Assembly: GCA_903915465.1 (NCBI GenBank)
Contig: CAIWTA010000169.1
Coordinates: 1 to 36,874, forward strand
From: an uncultured Bacteroidales bacterium
Lineage (GTDB): Bacteria; Bacteroidota; Bacteroidia; Bacteroidales; FEN-979
Reading direction: 5' to 3'
Length of the DNA: 36,874 nucleotides
Shown: positions 17,770-25,097 of the stretch, in pieces
Numbering within the stretch: the stretch's first letter is position 1
Layout of the letters: every line of letters starts with the position of its first letter
Position numbers and translations under genes: made by a program
Notes under the pieces: model-generated
Told to the model about the DNA's origin: nothing
Database searches by the model: none
The model's input: only the letters and a program-made list of their open reading frames with translations

Positions 17770-17821
17770 CCCCCACCCCAAACCCCTCTCCCAACTGGAG
17801 GGGGCTGGGGGAGGGGTTTTT
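17770..17821. repeat. G/C-rich inverted repeat between the tRNAs
   Basis: AAACCCCTCTCCC (17780-17792) pairs with GGGGGAGGGGTTT (17807-17819) with one G-T pair, leaving a 14-base loop; a T-run follows at 17817-17821. The minus strand of 17770-17792 also has four G-runs (GGG, GGGG, GGGG, GGGGG) with short loops, a quadruplex-forming pattern. It may be a terminator or processing hairpin between the tRNAs, or a copy of a dispersed palindromic repeat. Its low-complexity translation (PPPVGRGVWGG) makes a spurious minus-strand ORF. Confidence 0.75.
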
Positions 17822-17894
17822 GCCTCTTTAGCTCAGTTGGTAGAGCAGCTGATTCGTAATTAGCAGGTCGGGGGTTCAAGTCCCCTGAGAGGCT
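17822..17894 (+). tRNA. tRNA-Thr (anticodon CGT)
   Basis: 73 bases with a full cloverleaf. The acceptor is GCCTCTT paired with GAGAGGC (one G-T pair, discriminator T), the D-stem GCTC/GAGC, the anticodon stem GCTGA/TTAGC with loop TTCGTAA, the variable loop AGGTC, and the T-stem GGGGG/CCCCT around TTCAAGT. Anticodon CGT reads ACG threonine codons. CCA is not encoded. Confidence 0.95.
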
Positions 17895-18033
17895 CAGTAA
17901 AATCAATGGCTTCAGAGCCTCGATCCGGAATGCGTTTTCATTGTCTGTGCCCAGCGAGTAGTGGTACATTCCCGGATAATACTTCTCTTCCAAACAAATC
18001 ACAAATCCTGACCAGGACAAATACAATTTAACC

Positions 18034-18041
18034 TAAATTTG
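18034..18041 (+). promoter_or_regulatory. -7 box TAAATTTG for the QueD-like gene
   Basis: TAAATTTG fits TAnnTTTG and ends 16 bases before the ATG at 18058. No good -33 box is visible. No riboswitch-like structure was recognised in the 163-base gap after tRNA-Thr. Confidence 0.45.
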
Positions 18042-18057
18042 CAATTAAATCAATACA

Positions 18058-18507
18058 ATGGCCACGATCAGAATTTCAAAAGAATTCCGCTTTGAAGCTG
18101 CACATGCATTGAGTGATTATGACGGTCCGTGTAAGGGAATTCATGGACATTCTTATGAGCTTTCCGTTACAGTTAAAGGAATTCCCGTCCAGGATCCCGA
18201 TTCTCCTAAAAAAGGGATGATCATGGATTTCGGTGACCTGAAAAAAATTGTTAAACGAAATATTATTGACCGGTTTGATCACGCTTTGATACTTTTTGCC
18301 CAGGATTCGCTTTCTATCCTTGACGAGCTTGGAGATGCTTTTTCCAATATCGTCTTCGTCGATTATCAGCCAACAAGCGAAAACCTTTTGCAGGATATAG
18401 CCGAAAACTTAAAAAGATTACTTCCGGAAGGAGTGACCTTGCATAGTTTGAAACTTCGCGAAACTGCAAACTCTTATGCTGAATGGTTTGCAGAAGATAA
18501 TGAATAA
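18058..18507 (+). CDS. queD: 6-carboxytetrahydropterin synthase / 6-pyruvoyl-tetrahydropterin synthase family (QueD-like)
   Basis: 149 residues, normal for the T-fold PTPS/QueD family. Zinc ligands are His16 (FEAAHAL), His29 and His31 (CKGIHGH); Cys25 in the same motif is the catalytic thiol. MDFGDLKK, FDHALIL and a late LRETANSYAEW (conserved substrate-anchoring Glu) follow. In queuosine synthesis QueD converts 7,8-dihydroneopterin triphosphate to 6-carboxy-5,6,7,8-tetrahydropterin. The CxxxHGH spacing favours QueD over eukaryotic-type PTPS, but no other queuosine gene is nearby to confirm it. It is a single gene with its own promoter, convergent with the next gene (8-base gap). Confidence 0.85.
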   Translation: MATIRISKEFRFEAAHALSDYDGPCKGIHGHSYELSVTVKGIPVQDPDSPKKGMIMDFGDLKKIVKRNIIDRFDHALILFAQDSLSILDELGDAFSNIVFVDYQPTSENLLQDIAENLKRLLPEGVTLHSLKLRETANSYAEWFAEDNE

Positions 18508-18515
18508 TCCGGTTT

Positions 18516-20540
18516 CTACTTGCGAATGATCATTTTCCTGATCACTGCAGCACCTTGCCCTTCTTTAATGCTCATATAATACAAACCTCCGGAAAGGTTC
18601 TTCACAGGAATAGACAATTGGTTCGCTCCGCGGTTCAATGAAAACCGGAATTCAGTGGCAACTTGACCTGTAATGTAATAAACCGATAGATTAATCTCTG
18701 TTTCCTGAACAGCAACAATTGAAATATAGGCTTTATCAACCGAAGGATTAGGGAATATTTCAGAAATCCCGGAAACAATCCCTGGCATCCGATCATTAAT
18801 TCCCAAAATGTTATTTCCCTGTATTGTGAAAGCTGTGCTTACGGAAGGAGTCGTATTGTCAAGGGCTACAACAGTCGGGATGGTGTTTTTCCCAACAATT
18901 TCAGGATAGATGGAATATGTTCCGAAGGCCATATTGGCAAACTCAAACGTCCCGTCCTGATCAGACATAGCGCATGCCAACGCCTCATTGGATGTGCTGC
19001 GTAATAAAATTTCCACATTGGGTGCAGGTGTCCCGCCTGAGTTTATTTTAGCATTTTGCGAGATCACTCCGCTGATTGTACCTGGGCCTGAATTGTAACT
19101 CAAGGCATGAACCATCTCGAAATTATATGGGTTGCTGGGTTGTCCTAGTTCAATCAATGTGGCTTCTGTCCAGTTTATAGCATGCTGATAGTACGTTGGA
19201 ATGTATTGTCCATAATATGCAGAACTTGGCAGCAGCGTAGCTTTCAGGTAGTAATGCCCCGGAAGAACACCGCCAAACGCATACATACCAAGTGAATCAC
19301 TTATTTCTTTCGTATCAACAATTGTCATAACACCGCCATCAACGCGGATAAGGTCAACAATTCCATGATCTACTAAAGCATTGGCCGCATACACCCTGCC
19401 GTTAACATCGCAGGTTGCATTAACGTGAATTGTCAGGGTGGAGGGAAACTCGCATCCTAATGAATCGAGCGTCACCAGCGTAACTACATAAGATCCTGCA
19501 GCAGGAAAGGTAAAGGAGGGATCAACACCTGTTAACGTGGTAGAAGCAGGATCTCCCATATGCCAGGTGTATGTTGTCTGGTATGGGCTGTGGGTATGGC
19601 CTTCAAAATGCACGGTCAGGAAATTCAGATTGTAAGTGAGCCAGCTTTCGCAGTAAGGTGGGATGGTTCCGATTGTCAGCTCATCACATTTTTCGGAATA
19701 ACAACTGTCGGTGGTGAAAATCCGCAGACAAACAGTATAGACTCCCGGCGATGCGTACCAGTGCCAGGGATCAGATGTTGTAGCTGTACCGCCATCTCCG
19801 AAAAGCCAGAACCTCGATGCGATTGCATTGGCCGGTGTGCTGGCATCAAAGAAATGAACATTGAGGTTATCCGTAGAATCAGGATAAAAATGAAAACTGG
19901 CTTCACAACCCGGGTTATGATCTACTATAACCTCTTGACAACGATGGCTTGTACAACCGGCGGTGGTCGCAATGGTCAGGCAGACAGTATATGTTCCTGC
20001 TGCAGAAAACAAGTGGTACGGGTTCTGCATCATTGAGATGTTATTAGGACCTGCCGCCGGATCGCCAAAATTCCAGTTCCAGGCAGTGATCTGTCCCTGG
20101 GGATGACTGGTATCAAAAAAACGAAACAATCCGGTTTGTGCGGGGTCCCATTCCGATAGGAATGCGGCCTCACAACCAGTTGTATTATAATTACAGATCA
20201 CAAAATTCACAGTGTCAGGTGTTGCGCTTCCCGTGAATGTTTGGGTGAGAGTTGTGCTGTCGCAGTTTTTTGTTGTCACAACAAATGTAACAGCGGCACC
20301 GGTCGCAGGCACCTCGTGAATCGTACAATCATAGAAGCCGTTGGGATTTGTTATCCTCGTAGCATAAAAGTGAAAACCATATGCATTGCTGTCGGCCTGG
20401 ATAATTACCTGGTGATCCGGAACCGGAACACCGGTCGAATCCCGGTTAACCGTACCGCTAAAATGAACCGTTATAGTCTGGGAAGTGACTTGCCCGGCAA
20501 AGATCAATGCCAGGAACAAAGTCAGGAGTAAATTTCTCAT
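18516..20540 (-). CDS. Secreted three-PKD protein with T9SS type A sorting domain
   Basis: 674 residues. A signal peptide covers 1-21 (LLLTLFLALIFAGQVTSQ). A carboxypeptidase-regulatory-like beta-sandwich lies at about 22-115. Three PKD modules follow at about 122-207, 211-291 and 297-375, marked by NWNFGDP, FWLFGDG and TWHMGDP and each containing cysteines. Two more regulatory-like modules (379-470 with NGRVYAANALVDHG; 500-590 with ISGVISQNAKI) come next, then a C-terminal 80-residue type A T9SS domain (ISEIFPNPSVDKAYISI ... GLYYMSIKEG ... IRKMIIRK). The protein should be exported by the T9SS and anchored to or released from the surface. It is a paralog of the gene 93 bases upstream and probably belongs to the same sigma-factor cluster. 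No catalytic domain is seen. Confidence 0.9.
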   Translation of the reverse strand: MRNLLLTLFLALIFAGQVTSQTITVHFSGTVNRDSTGVPVPDHQVIIQADSNAYGFHFYATRITNPNGFYDCTIHEVPATGAAVTFVVTTKNCDSTTLTQTFTGSATPDTVNFVICNYNTTGCEAAFLSEWDPAQTGLFRFFDTSHPQGQITAWNWNFGDPAAGPNNISMMQNPYHLFSAAGTYTVCLTIATTAGCTSHRCQEVIVDHNPGCEASFHFYPDSTDNLNVHFFDASTPANAIASRFWLFGDGGTATTSDPWHWYASPGVYTVCLRIFTTDSCYSEKCDELTIGTIPPYCESWLTYNLNFLTVHFEGHTHSPYQTTYTWHMGDPASTTLTGVDPSFTFPAAGSYVVTLVTLDSLGCEFPSTLTIHVNATCDVNGRVYAANALVDHGIVDLIRVDGGVMTIVDTKEISDSLGMYAFGGVLPGHYYLKATLLPSSAYYGQYIPTYYQHAINWTEATLIELGQPSNPYNFEMVHALSYNSGPGTISGVISQNAKINSGGTPAPNVEILLRSTSNEALACAMSDQDGTFEFANMAFGTYSIYPEIVGKNTIPTVVALDNTTPSVSTAFTIQGNNILGINDRMPGIVSGISEIFPNPSVDKAYISIVAVQETEINLSVYYITGQVATEFRFSLNRGANQLSIPVKNLSGGLYYMSIKEGQGAAVIRKMIIRK

Positions 20541-20633
20541 AGGATTGCGTTTTAGTTGATTTACTAGCTGATTGTATTAATAACAGATGTACAATAATTA
20601 AGACACAAAAGGCAACAGAAGTTGGCAGAAAGC

Positions 20634-22166
20634 TTAATTTTTTATGATCTTTCTGAGAGAGATAATAGTTCCATCATCCGACCTGAGAGTCATGAAATAT
20701 AAGCCTTTCGGAATATCCGATAGGGGAATAGTAAAGTTCGTTGAATTCCTATTCGTAATGTATTTTGCAGAATAGATTTTCATTCCTGTCAGATTAACTA
20801 AATCCAGACTGATTCTTCCGGCTACTGCTGAAGAAATATGTATATGAAGGTCGTCGGAAAATGGATTCGGGAAAATCTGAACAATCTCATTTTGATCATT
20901 TTCATTCCATTGCCCGATTCCTGTATAGTTCAAATCAGAAACTTCGAGAACGATCCCGCCAACAACCGGCGATCCTTCATCGATCAAGACTTCGCGAATC
21001 TGGGCAAATTTTCCTGTGATCTCAGGATATAAATAATATTTTCCATAAGCAAGACCGATGAAATCAAACCTCCCGCTTTCATCAGAAACAGTAAAGCTTA
21101 CAGGTTCCACGCTTTCATTATAGAGAATAACTTCCGTATCTTTCATCAAGGGGCCTTTCTCTCTATGTGAAACATATCCTCCAATCGAACCATCTCCTGG
21201 TGATGTAGTTGTTTGAAATAAATGAATATCATTGGTAAAACTGCTGCTTCCTGCAATTGTAACCGGAGACACTGTCTGCCATTTTAACTGGTCGCCTGAA
21301 TAGACAGGTAAGAAATCAGAATAATGTGTTGAACCTTTTTTCAGTCCGATTTTCACAATATATGGTCCCTGCAATAAATGGAGGAAGGCATAATAGCCAA
21401 GATAAGTAAAGGAAATCGTGTCAAGAGGAACAATCTTGCTATTTTGCAGCCGGTAAAGGTATGCAACACCTGTATCTCCGGTACTGGTAGGGTTATTGAT
21501 CGGGTATAATCCGGCAAACACTAATCCTCCGAGGTTATGGTAAGATGGTGTCTCAATTTCACTACAGGAAGAGTCAGCACAAAGAATTTCTCCGGATAGA
21601 TCCTTTTTTAAAACTGTCAGGCACACATTATAATGTCCTGAATTTTTATAACTATGCATGGGATGTTGATCGTGCGATACAAACCCATCTCCAAATGACC
21701 ATACCCAGTGATCCGGATGACCTTCCGAACCATCAGTAAAAATAAAAGTATTCTGAACTAAATTATTGGAATCCAGTTTAGAAGTGAATAAAGCTTTACA
21801 TGAGTTCAGTGCACAAATAGAAAAATTTACTTCAACAGAAGCGTCAGAGCTGTAAAAAATTTGAACATATAAACTGTCATTACAGTCGAAAACGCTTACA
21901 GTTATAGGGATACCTACGGGAACGTTAAGGATCGTATCCTGATATTGGCCATTAGAATTTGTCAGCTTAATGGCTGAGTAATGAATGAGATTTGCATTGA
22001 TAAGAACTGGTTGACCTGCAATCAGGCCTCCTGTGATGGAATTATAAACATGCCCGTGAAGGTATACATTGACATTCGCGACACCGGCGAAAATGGATTT
22101 ATCGGGTGAGGATAGCCACAGGATTTGTATTAATATGAAAGAGGAAAAAATATTTTTCATCGTCAT
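20634..22166 (-). CDS. Secreted one-PKD protein with T9SS type A sorting domain (paralog)
   Basis: 510 residues from ATG 22166, which overlaps the upstream TGA as ATGA; ATG 22160 two codons later is equally possible. The longer frame to 22349 would lie inside the upstream gene and is rejected. The order is signal peptide (IFSSFILIQILWLSS), regulatory-like module (VYLHGHVYNSITGG), one PKD domain (HWVWSFGDGFVSHDQHP), further beta-sandwich modules (IGGYVSHREKGPLMKDTEV) and a type A T9SS C-terminal domain (VQIFPNPFSDDLHIHI ... GLYFMTLRSDDG ... LRKIIKN). The plan matches the downstream protein except for having one PKD instead of three, indicating tandem duplication. Coupling to the barrel gene suggests a functional link. 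Confidence 0.88.
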   Translation of the reverse strand: MTMKNIFSSFILIQILWLSSPDKSIFAGVANVNVYLHGHVYNSITGGLIAGQPVLINANLIHYSAIKLTNSNGQYQDTILNVPVGIPITVSVFDCNDSLYVQIFYSSDASVEVNFSICALNSCKALFTSKLDSNNLVQNTFIFTDGSEGHPDHWVWSFGDGFVSHDQHPMHSYKNSGHYNVCLTVLKKDLSGEILCADSSCSEIETPSYHNLGGLVFAGLYPINNPTSTGDTGVAYLYRLQNSKIVPLDTISFTYLGYYAFLHLLQGPYIVKIGLKKGSTHYSDFLPVYSGDQLKWQTVSPVTIAGSSSFTNDIHLFQTTTSPGDGSIGGYVSHREKGPLMKDTEVILYNESVEPVSFTVSDESGRFDFIGLAYGKYYLYPEITGKFAQIREVLIDEGSPVVGGIVLEVSDLNYTGIGQWNENDQNEIVQIFPNPFSDDLHIHISSAVAGRISLDLVNLTGMKIYSAKYITNRNSTNFTIPLSDIPKGLYFMTLRSDDGTIISLRKIIKN

Positions 22167-23530
22167 TTTTTTATTTGACCGAAATGATAACGGATTCCTA
22201 TCCCAACTCCAATTGAATAAGGATCCTTGGATGATGTTTGTTCTTTTTTTGTGAAGGAAGTAAAATAATACTTGTAAGAAGGTTCCAGATAACATCCCAG
22301 CTTCTTTGTGATCCTGTACTCCAAATGCAGTCCCAATGTTATTTTCCAATTCATCTTTACCCGTTCGGGCGTATTATCATCAACCCGGATAATCCTGGCA
22401 TTCTGATAGTCAACGAATGGCGCTGCTTCACGCGTTCCGATCAAAATTGTGAATGCCGGACCTCCCAGAATGTCAAGACTCAGGTGGTTCGTTTCAAAAA
22501 TCTGGTAGCCAATCAGAAGCGGGAACTCAAGATAAGTATACCTGTTTCGGGTTCTGTCATCTGCGAAATGCTGTAAGCTATCATACACTGCAACATTTTT
22601 GGTATTGAAAATGAGTTCATTCTGGTTTGCAGGATCAATGTAGAAAGAGATGACGCTGGTAAAATATCCGATGCTGTCCTTGCTGATATATTTTGTATTG
22701 TATTTTCCTTCATCAAAGACATACCCAAGAGCAACTCCTGTCCGAATGGAAAATTTCGAAAAATGGTAAGAGATATCAGCATTCAGCCAATAATTCATTT
22801 CTGAATATGAATGAGATGTATTGTAATTTATCAATTCCGGTGTTACACCAAGATCTGTAGAAAAAGATTGAAGTATCCCGGGTTTTTCTTTTTGAACCCT
22901 CACAATTCCCTGAAGGGTTCGGAAAGAGATTACAGTATCCTTCAAATCAGCAATGAATAAATCTGATGTACGGATTGGCTCGAGCATCAGAATGGACCAG
23001 CTTTCTGAAGGCGATTCAGTATTTGTGATATCCCGGTCCATTTCCACCGGATGGATAGATTCGTTACTGTTTTTAACAGGATCAGGCATCGGTTTGGAAA
23101 CTGAGGCAATATCTTGTACCTTGTTGAAAATTATCTGTTTGTGTAATATGGAATACGGTTTGGTCGGTTTTCCAACAATAGGTTTTGCTTCTTTCTTAAG
23201 ATCCGTTCCACCAACCATGGAAATGGCTTCGGATTTAATGTTAACAGTTGTTTCCCGATCTTTTGGGAGATTTGGCTGAATAGTTTGCTTTTTATCAGGA
23301 TGAAAGAAAAGAAAACCAATAATCACGGCAATCGTAACTGCACCAGCTATCCTGTAGATTTGTGAGACGTTTGTGAAGTTGAATCGGGAGATCTCTCCCC
23401 AAAGTAATTTCCGGCTAGCCCTTTTCCAGAGATTATTAGATGGTTCAACCGTATGATCCCCTAATGTATTTCGAAACAGATCATCAACCTGTTTTCCTTC
23501 ATCAGCGGAGAATTTTATCTTATCATTCAT
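22163..23530 (-). CDS. Inner-membrane-anchored protein with C-terminal outer-membrane barrel-like domain
   Basis: 455 residues. Residues 1-60 are cytoplasmic-looking (DEGKQVDDLFRNTLGDHTVEPSNNLWKRA), a single membrane helix lies at about 61-76 (IAGAVTIAVIIGFLFF), a polar linker of roughly 110 residues follows, and residues from about 215 to the end have alternating strand/turn patterns with aromatic ends (FSKFSIRTGVALGYVF, YTYLEFPLLIGYQI, LSLDILGGPAFTILIG, GLHLEYRITKKLGCYLEPSYKYYF) and end in YHFG, as in PorT-like beta-barrels. The N terminus follows an ECF sigma gene by 13 bases, so it may act like an anti-sigma factor (inference; no zinc motif seen). A protein with both an inner-membrane helix and a barrel would span the envelope. 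Alternatively the C-terminal part is a soluble beta structure. Confidence 0.75.
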   Translation of the reverse strand: MNDKIKFSADEGKQVDDLFRNTLGDHTVEPSNNLWKRASRKLLWGEISRFNFTNVSQIYRIAGAVTIAVIIGFLFFHPDKKQTIQPNLPKDRETTVNIKSEAISMVGGTDLKKEAKPIVGKPTKPYSILHKQIIFNKVQDIASVSKPMPDPVKNSNESIHPVEMDRDITNTESPSESWSILMLEPIRTSDLFIADLKDTVISFRTLQGIVRVQKEKPGILQSFSTDLGVTPELINYNTSHSYSEMNYWLNADISYHFSKFSIRTGVALGYVFDEGKYNTKYISKDSIGYFTSVISFYIDPANQNELIFNTKNVAVYDSLQHFADDRTRNRYTYLEFPLLIGYQIFETNHLSLDILGGPAFTILIGTREAAPFVDYQNARIIRVDDNTPERVKMNWKITLGLHLEYRITKKLGCYLEPSYKYYFTSFTKKEQTSSKDPYSIGVGIGIRYHFGQIKK

Positions 23531-23543
23531 GGATAAACGTTGA

Positions 23544-24092
23544 TTACTTGGTCTGTTTTAATGATAAAATATTTTTCCTGAGGAGCCGGCGTGCTTTGAG
23601 TAATTGCGTTTTTGACGTGCTCTCTGAAACATTCATTGATTCTGCAATCTCCTTATGACTGTATTCCTCAAAAACATATAAGTTAAATACCATCCTGTAT
23701 CCTTCAGGAAGCTTTTGGATCATTGCAAGCAGCGTATCGGCTGGTATCGGATTAAGAGGTTCCGGTTCTTCCATGTCAAGTATCTCCGTTTCATCTATTT
23801 CCTCAATTACCGAATGATACGGAACCTTACGGCTCTTACGATAATGATTAAGTGCCTGGTTTATCATAATACGCTTCATCCAACCCTCGAAAGATCCCTC
23901 CTTCCGAAAGGAAGTTATCCTTTGAAATACTTTAATAAAGCCTTCCTGTGCAATATCTTCTGCTTCAACACGGCTGCTGGAATATCGCATACAAACCCCC
24001 AACATGGTACCAGCAAATTTCTTATACAATAAAGCTTGTGCACTACGCTTGCCCGCGATACAGCCCTCGAGTATAGAATCTTCAACAATCAT
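23544..24092 (-). CDS. ECF RNA polymerase sigma factor
   Basis: 182 residues, the usual size. Region 2 is clear (AEDIAQEGFIKVFQRITSF, then GWMKRIMINQALNHYRK). Region 4 is clear (LPEGYRMVFNLYVFEEYSHKEIAESMNVSESTSKTQLLKARRLLRK, quoted here only as the helix-turn-helix core SHKEIAESMNVSESTSKTQL). A short acidic linker (EEIDETEILDMEEPEP) joins them. It directs RNA polymerase to a dedicated promoter set. It is first in a cluster with a membrane protein and two T9SS cargo genes, 13 bases before the next start, so these are likely co-transcribed and may include its targets. The upstream promoter looks like a normal housekeeping type. Confidence 0.93.
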   Translation of the reverse strand: MIVEDSILEGCIAGKRSAQALLYKKFAGTMLGVCMRYSSSRVEAEDIAQEGFIKVFQRITSFRKEGSFEGWMKRIMINQALNHYRKSRKVPYHSVIEEIDETEILDMEEPEPLNPIPADTLLAMIQKLPEGYRMVFNLYVFEEYSHKEIAESMNVSESTSKTQLLKARRLLRKNILSLKQTK

Positions 24093-24148
24093 CTGCGGGT
24101 TTACCAGATTAAAGACATTTAATGAAGCAAAAAGTTGCCTGCATGAAT

Positions 24149-24179
24149 CAAATCTACGCGATATTTCTCATCTTACAAA
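24149..24179 (-). promoter_or_regulatory. Promoter of the ECF sigma operon (TTTG-N19-TAGATTTG)
   Basis: On the minus strand TTTG (24179-24176) and TAGATTTG (24156-24149) are exactly 19 bases apart, the best match to the Bacteroidota housekeeping promoter in this window. The predicted start is about 50 bases before ATG 24092. A second TAATTTTG at 24183-24176 overlaps the upstream box and is probably incidental. Confidence 0.65.
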
Positions 24180-24344
24180 ATTACAAGAAGTACCTGCCAG
24201 AAAAAAAATGTAATCAGGGTGACGGGTAGTTTTGGTTTATCAGTGGGATAAAACAATGAAGGAATGACAAATAGGAGAATGACGAGTGCGGGAATGAGAT
24301 TCTCGAATCCGTTACATATTGTATTCGTCATTTTTAAACGCGCT

Positions 24345-24968
24345 CTAAGTGAGGGATGCTTTATACTTTGTAAAATTCTTGTTAAAAAATATCAATCCTT
24401 TGGCACTTAGAATGCCATGTAGGTGATAAACAAATAGTTCGTGAAATACCTGGAAAGAAATCAGCTCCTCTATCGAAAAAAGATCATTTTCAGTCAGATT
24501 CTCAACCCGAAATACATGCAATTTTGCTATGATGTTTGTATTCAACTCTTTTCTGTATAACCCTTCTTTCTTTCCCTTATTCAGATTGGTAAGAAAAGAT
24601 TCAAACATGTTTTTCCGGCGAATGTCCCTGATAGATGTGAACAGATCAGGGTAATACTTGCGGATATCATATTCCATAGATGGGTTATAATCGCGGAATC
24701 TTTTATGGATCAGGTTGTAAACTTCAAGCAACTCCTCCACAGCATTAAGGTTTCTCGACAGGATTTCACTGTGTATCTTACTTTGGATATCATTCTCAAG
24801 AAACACAATTGACCTTACCAGGTCTTCTTTATCTTTAAAATGCTTGTAAAGGGTTTTTTTTGAAATGCAGAGATGTTGAGCAACATCATCCATAGTAACG
24901 CTTTTGATCCCATAACGCCCGTATAACTTTCTGACTTGTTCAAGGATATGTGGGGTTTTCGTCTCCAT
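24345..24968 (-). CDS. TetR-family regulator 1, divergent from efflux system 2
   Basis: 207 residues from ATG 24968 (METKTPHI...); the frame opens at 24995, but the later start follows a TATCTTTG box directly. The helix-turn-helix is at the N terminus (SVTMDDVAQHLCISKKTLYKHF). The ligand domain has a motif RFRDYNPSMEYDIRKYYPD and later NLNKGKKEGLYRKELN, both shared with the second TetR at 30988. TetR proteins usually repress neighbouring genes until a ligand binds. The divergent fusion-protein/pump genes and the inverted repeat between them make those the probable targets. Confidence 0.9.
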   Translation of the reverse strand: METKTPHILEQVRKLYGRYGIKSVTMDDVAQHLCISKKTLYKHFKDKEDLVRSIVFLENDIQSKIHSEILSRNLNAVEELLEVYNLIHKRFRDYNPSMEYDIRKYYPDLFTSIRDIRRKNMFESFLTNLNKGKKEGLYRKELNTNIIAKLHVFRVENLTENDLFSIEELISFQVFHELFVYHLHGILSAKGLIFFNKNFTKYKASLT

Positions 24969-24972
24969 GTCA

Positions 24973-24980
24973 CAAAGATA
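24973..24980 (-). promoter_or_regulatory. -7 box TATCTTTG, possibly giving a leaderless tetR transcript
   Basis: The minus-strand TATCTTTG ends only 4 bases before ATG 24968. With normal spacing transcription would start at or next to the A of the ATG. If real, the message is leaderless and the 24995 start is excluded. Confidence 0.35.
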
Positions 24981-24993
24981 CTCAAAATGAAAC

Positions 24994-25028
24994 AACGGAA
25001 ACTTTCATCCGTTAAAAGTTTTTCCGTT
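24994..25028. promoter_or_regulatory. Candidate TetR operator: AACGGA/TCCGTT inverted repeat plus third half-site
   Basis: AACGGA (24994-24999) and TCCGTT (25008-25013) form an inverted repeat with an 8-base spacer; another TCCGTT lies at 25023-25028, 15 bases on. The broader halves also mirror each other (ACGGAAACTTT against AAAGTTTTTCCGT). The site lies between the divergent tetR and efflux -7 boxes, covering the expected -33 regions of both, which is where a repressor of both would bind. Confidence 0.55.
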
Positions 25029-25041
25029 CTGACAAAATATT

Positions 25042-25049
25042 TATCTTTG
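25042..25049 (+). promoter_or_regulatory. -7 box TATCTTTG for efflux system 2
   Basis: TATCTTTG fits TAnnTTTG, 48 bases before the ATG at 25098 and just downstream of the TCCGTT half-sites. The -33 position is only a weak match (TTTCCG), as is common for regulated promoters. Confidence 0.5.
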
Positions 25050-25097
25050 CGGTTATTTAGAAAAAACATTCGAATCATTAGATTTAAGCGATTGAAT

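Noticed and set aside
17613-18026. Minus-strand ORF with PPPVGRGVWGG segment
   Set aside because: It runs antisense through two tRNA genes and the palindromic spacer; low-complexity translation of a repeat.
17895-18057. Riboswitch (preQ1-type) upstream of the QueD-like gene
   Set aside because: No recognisable pseudoknot or stem pattern; only a -7 box is visible.
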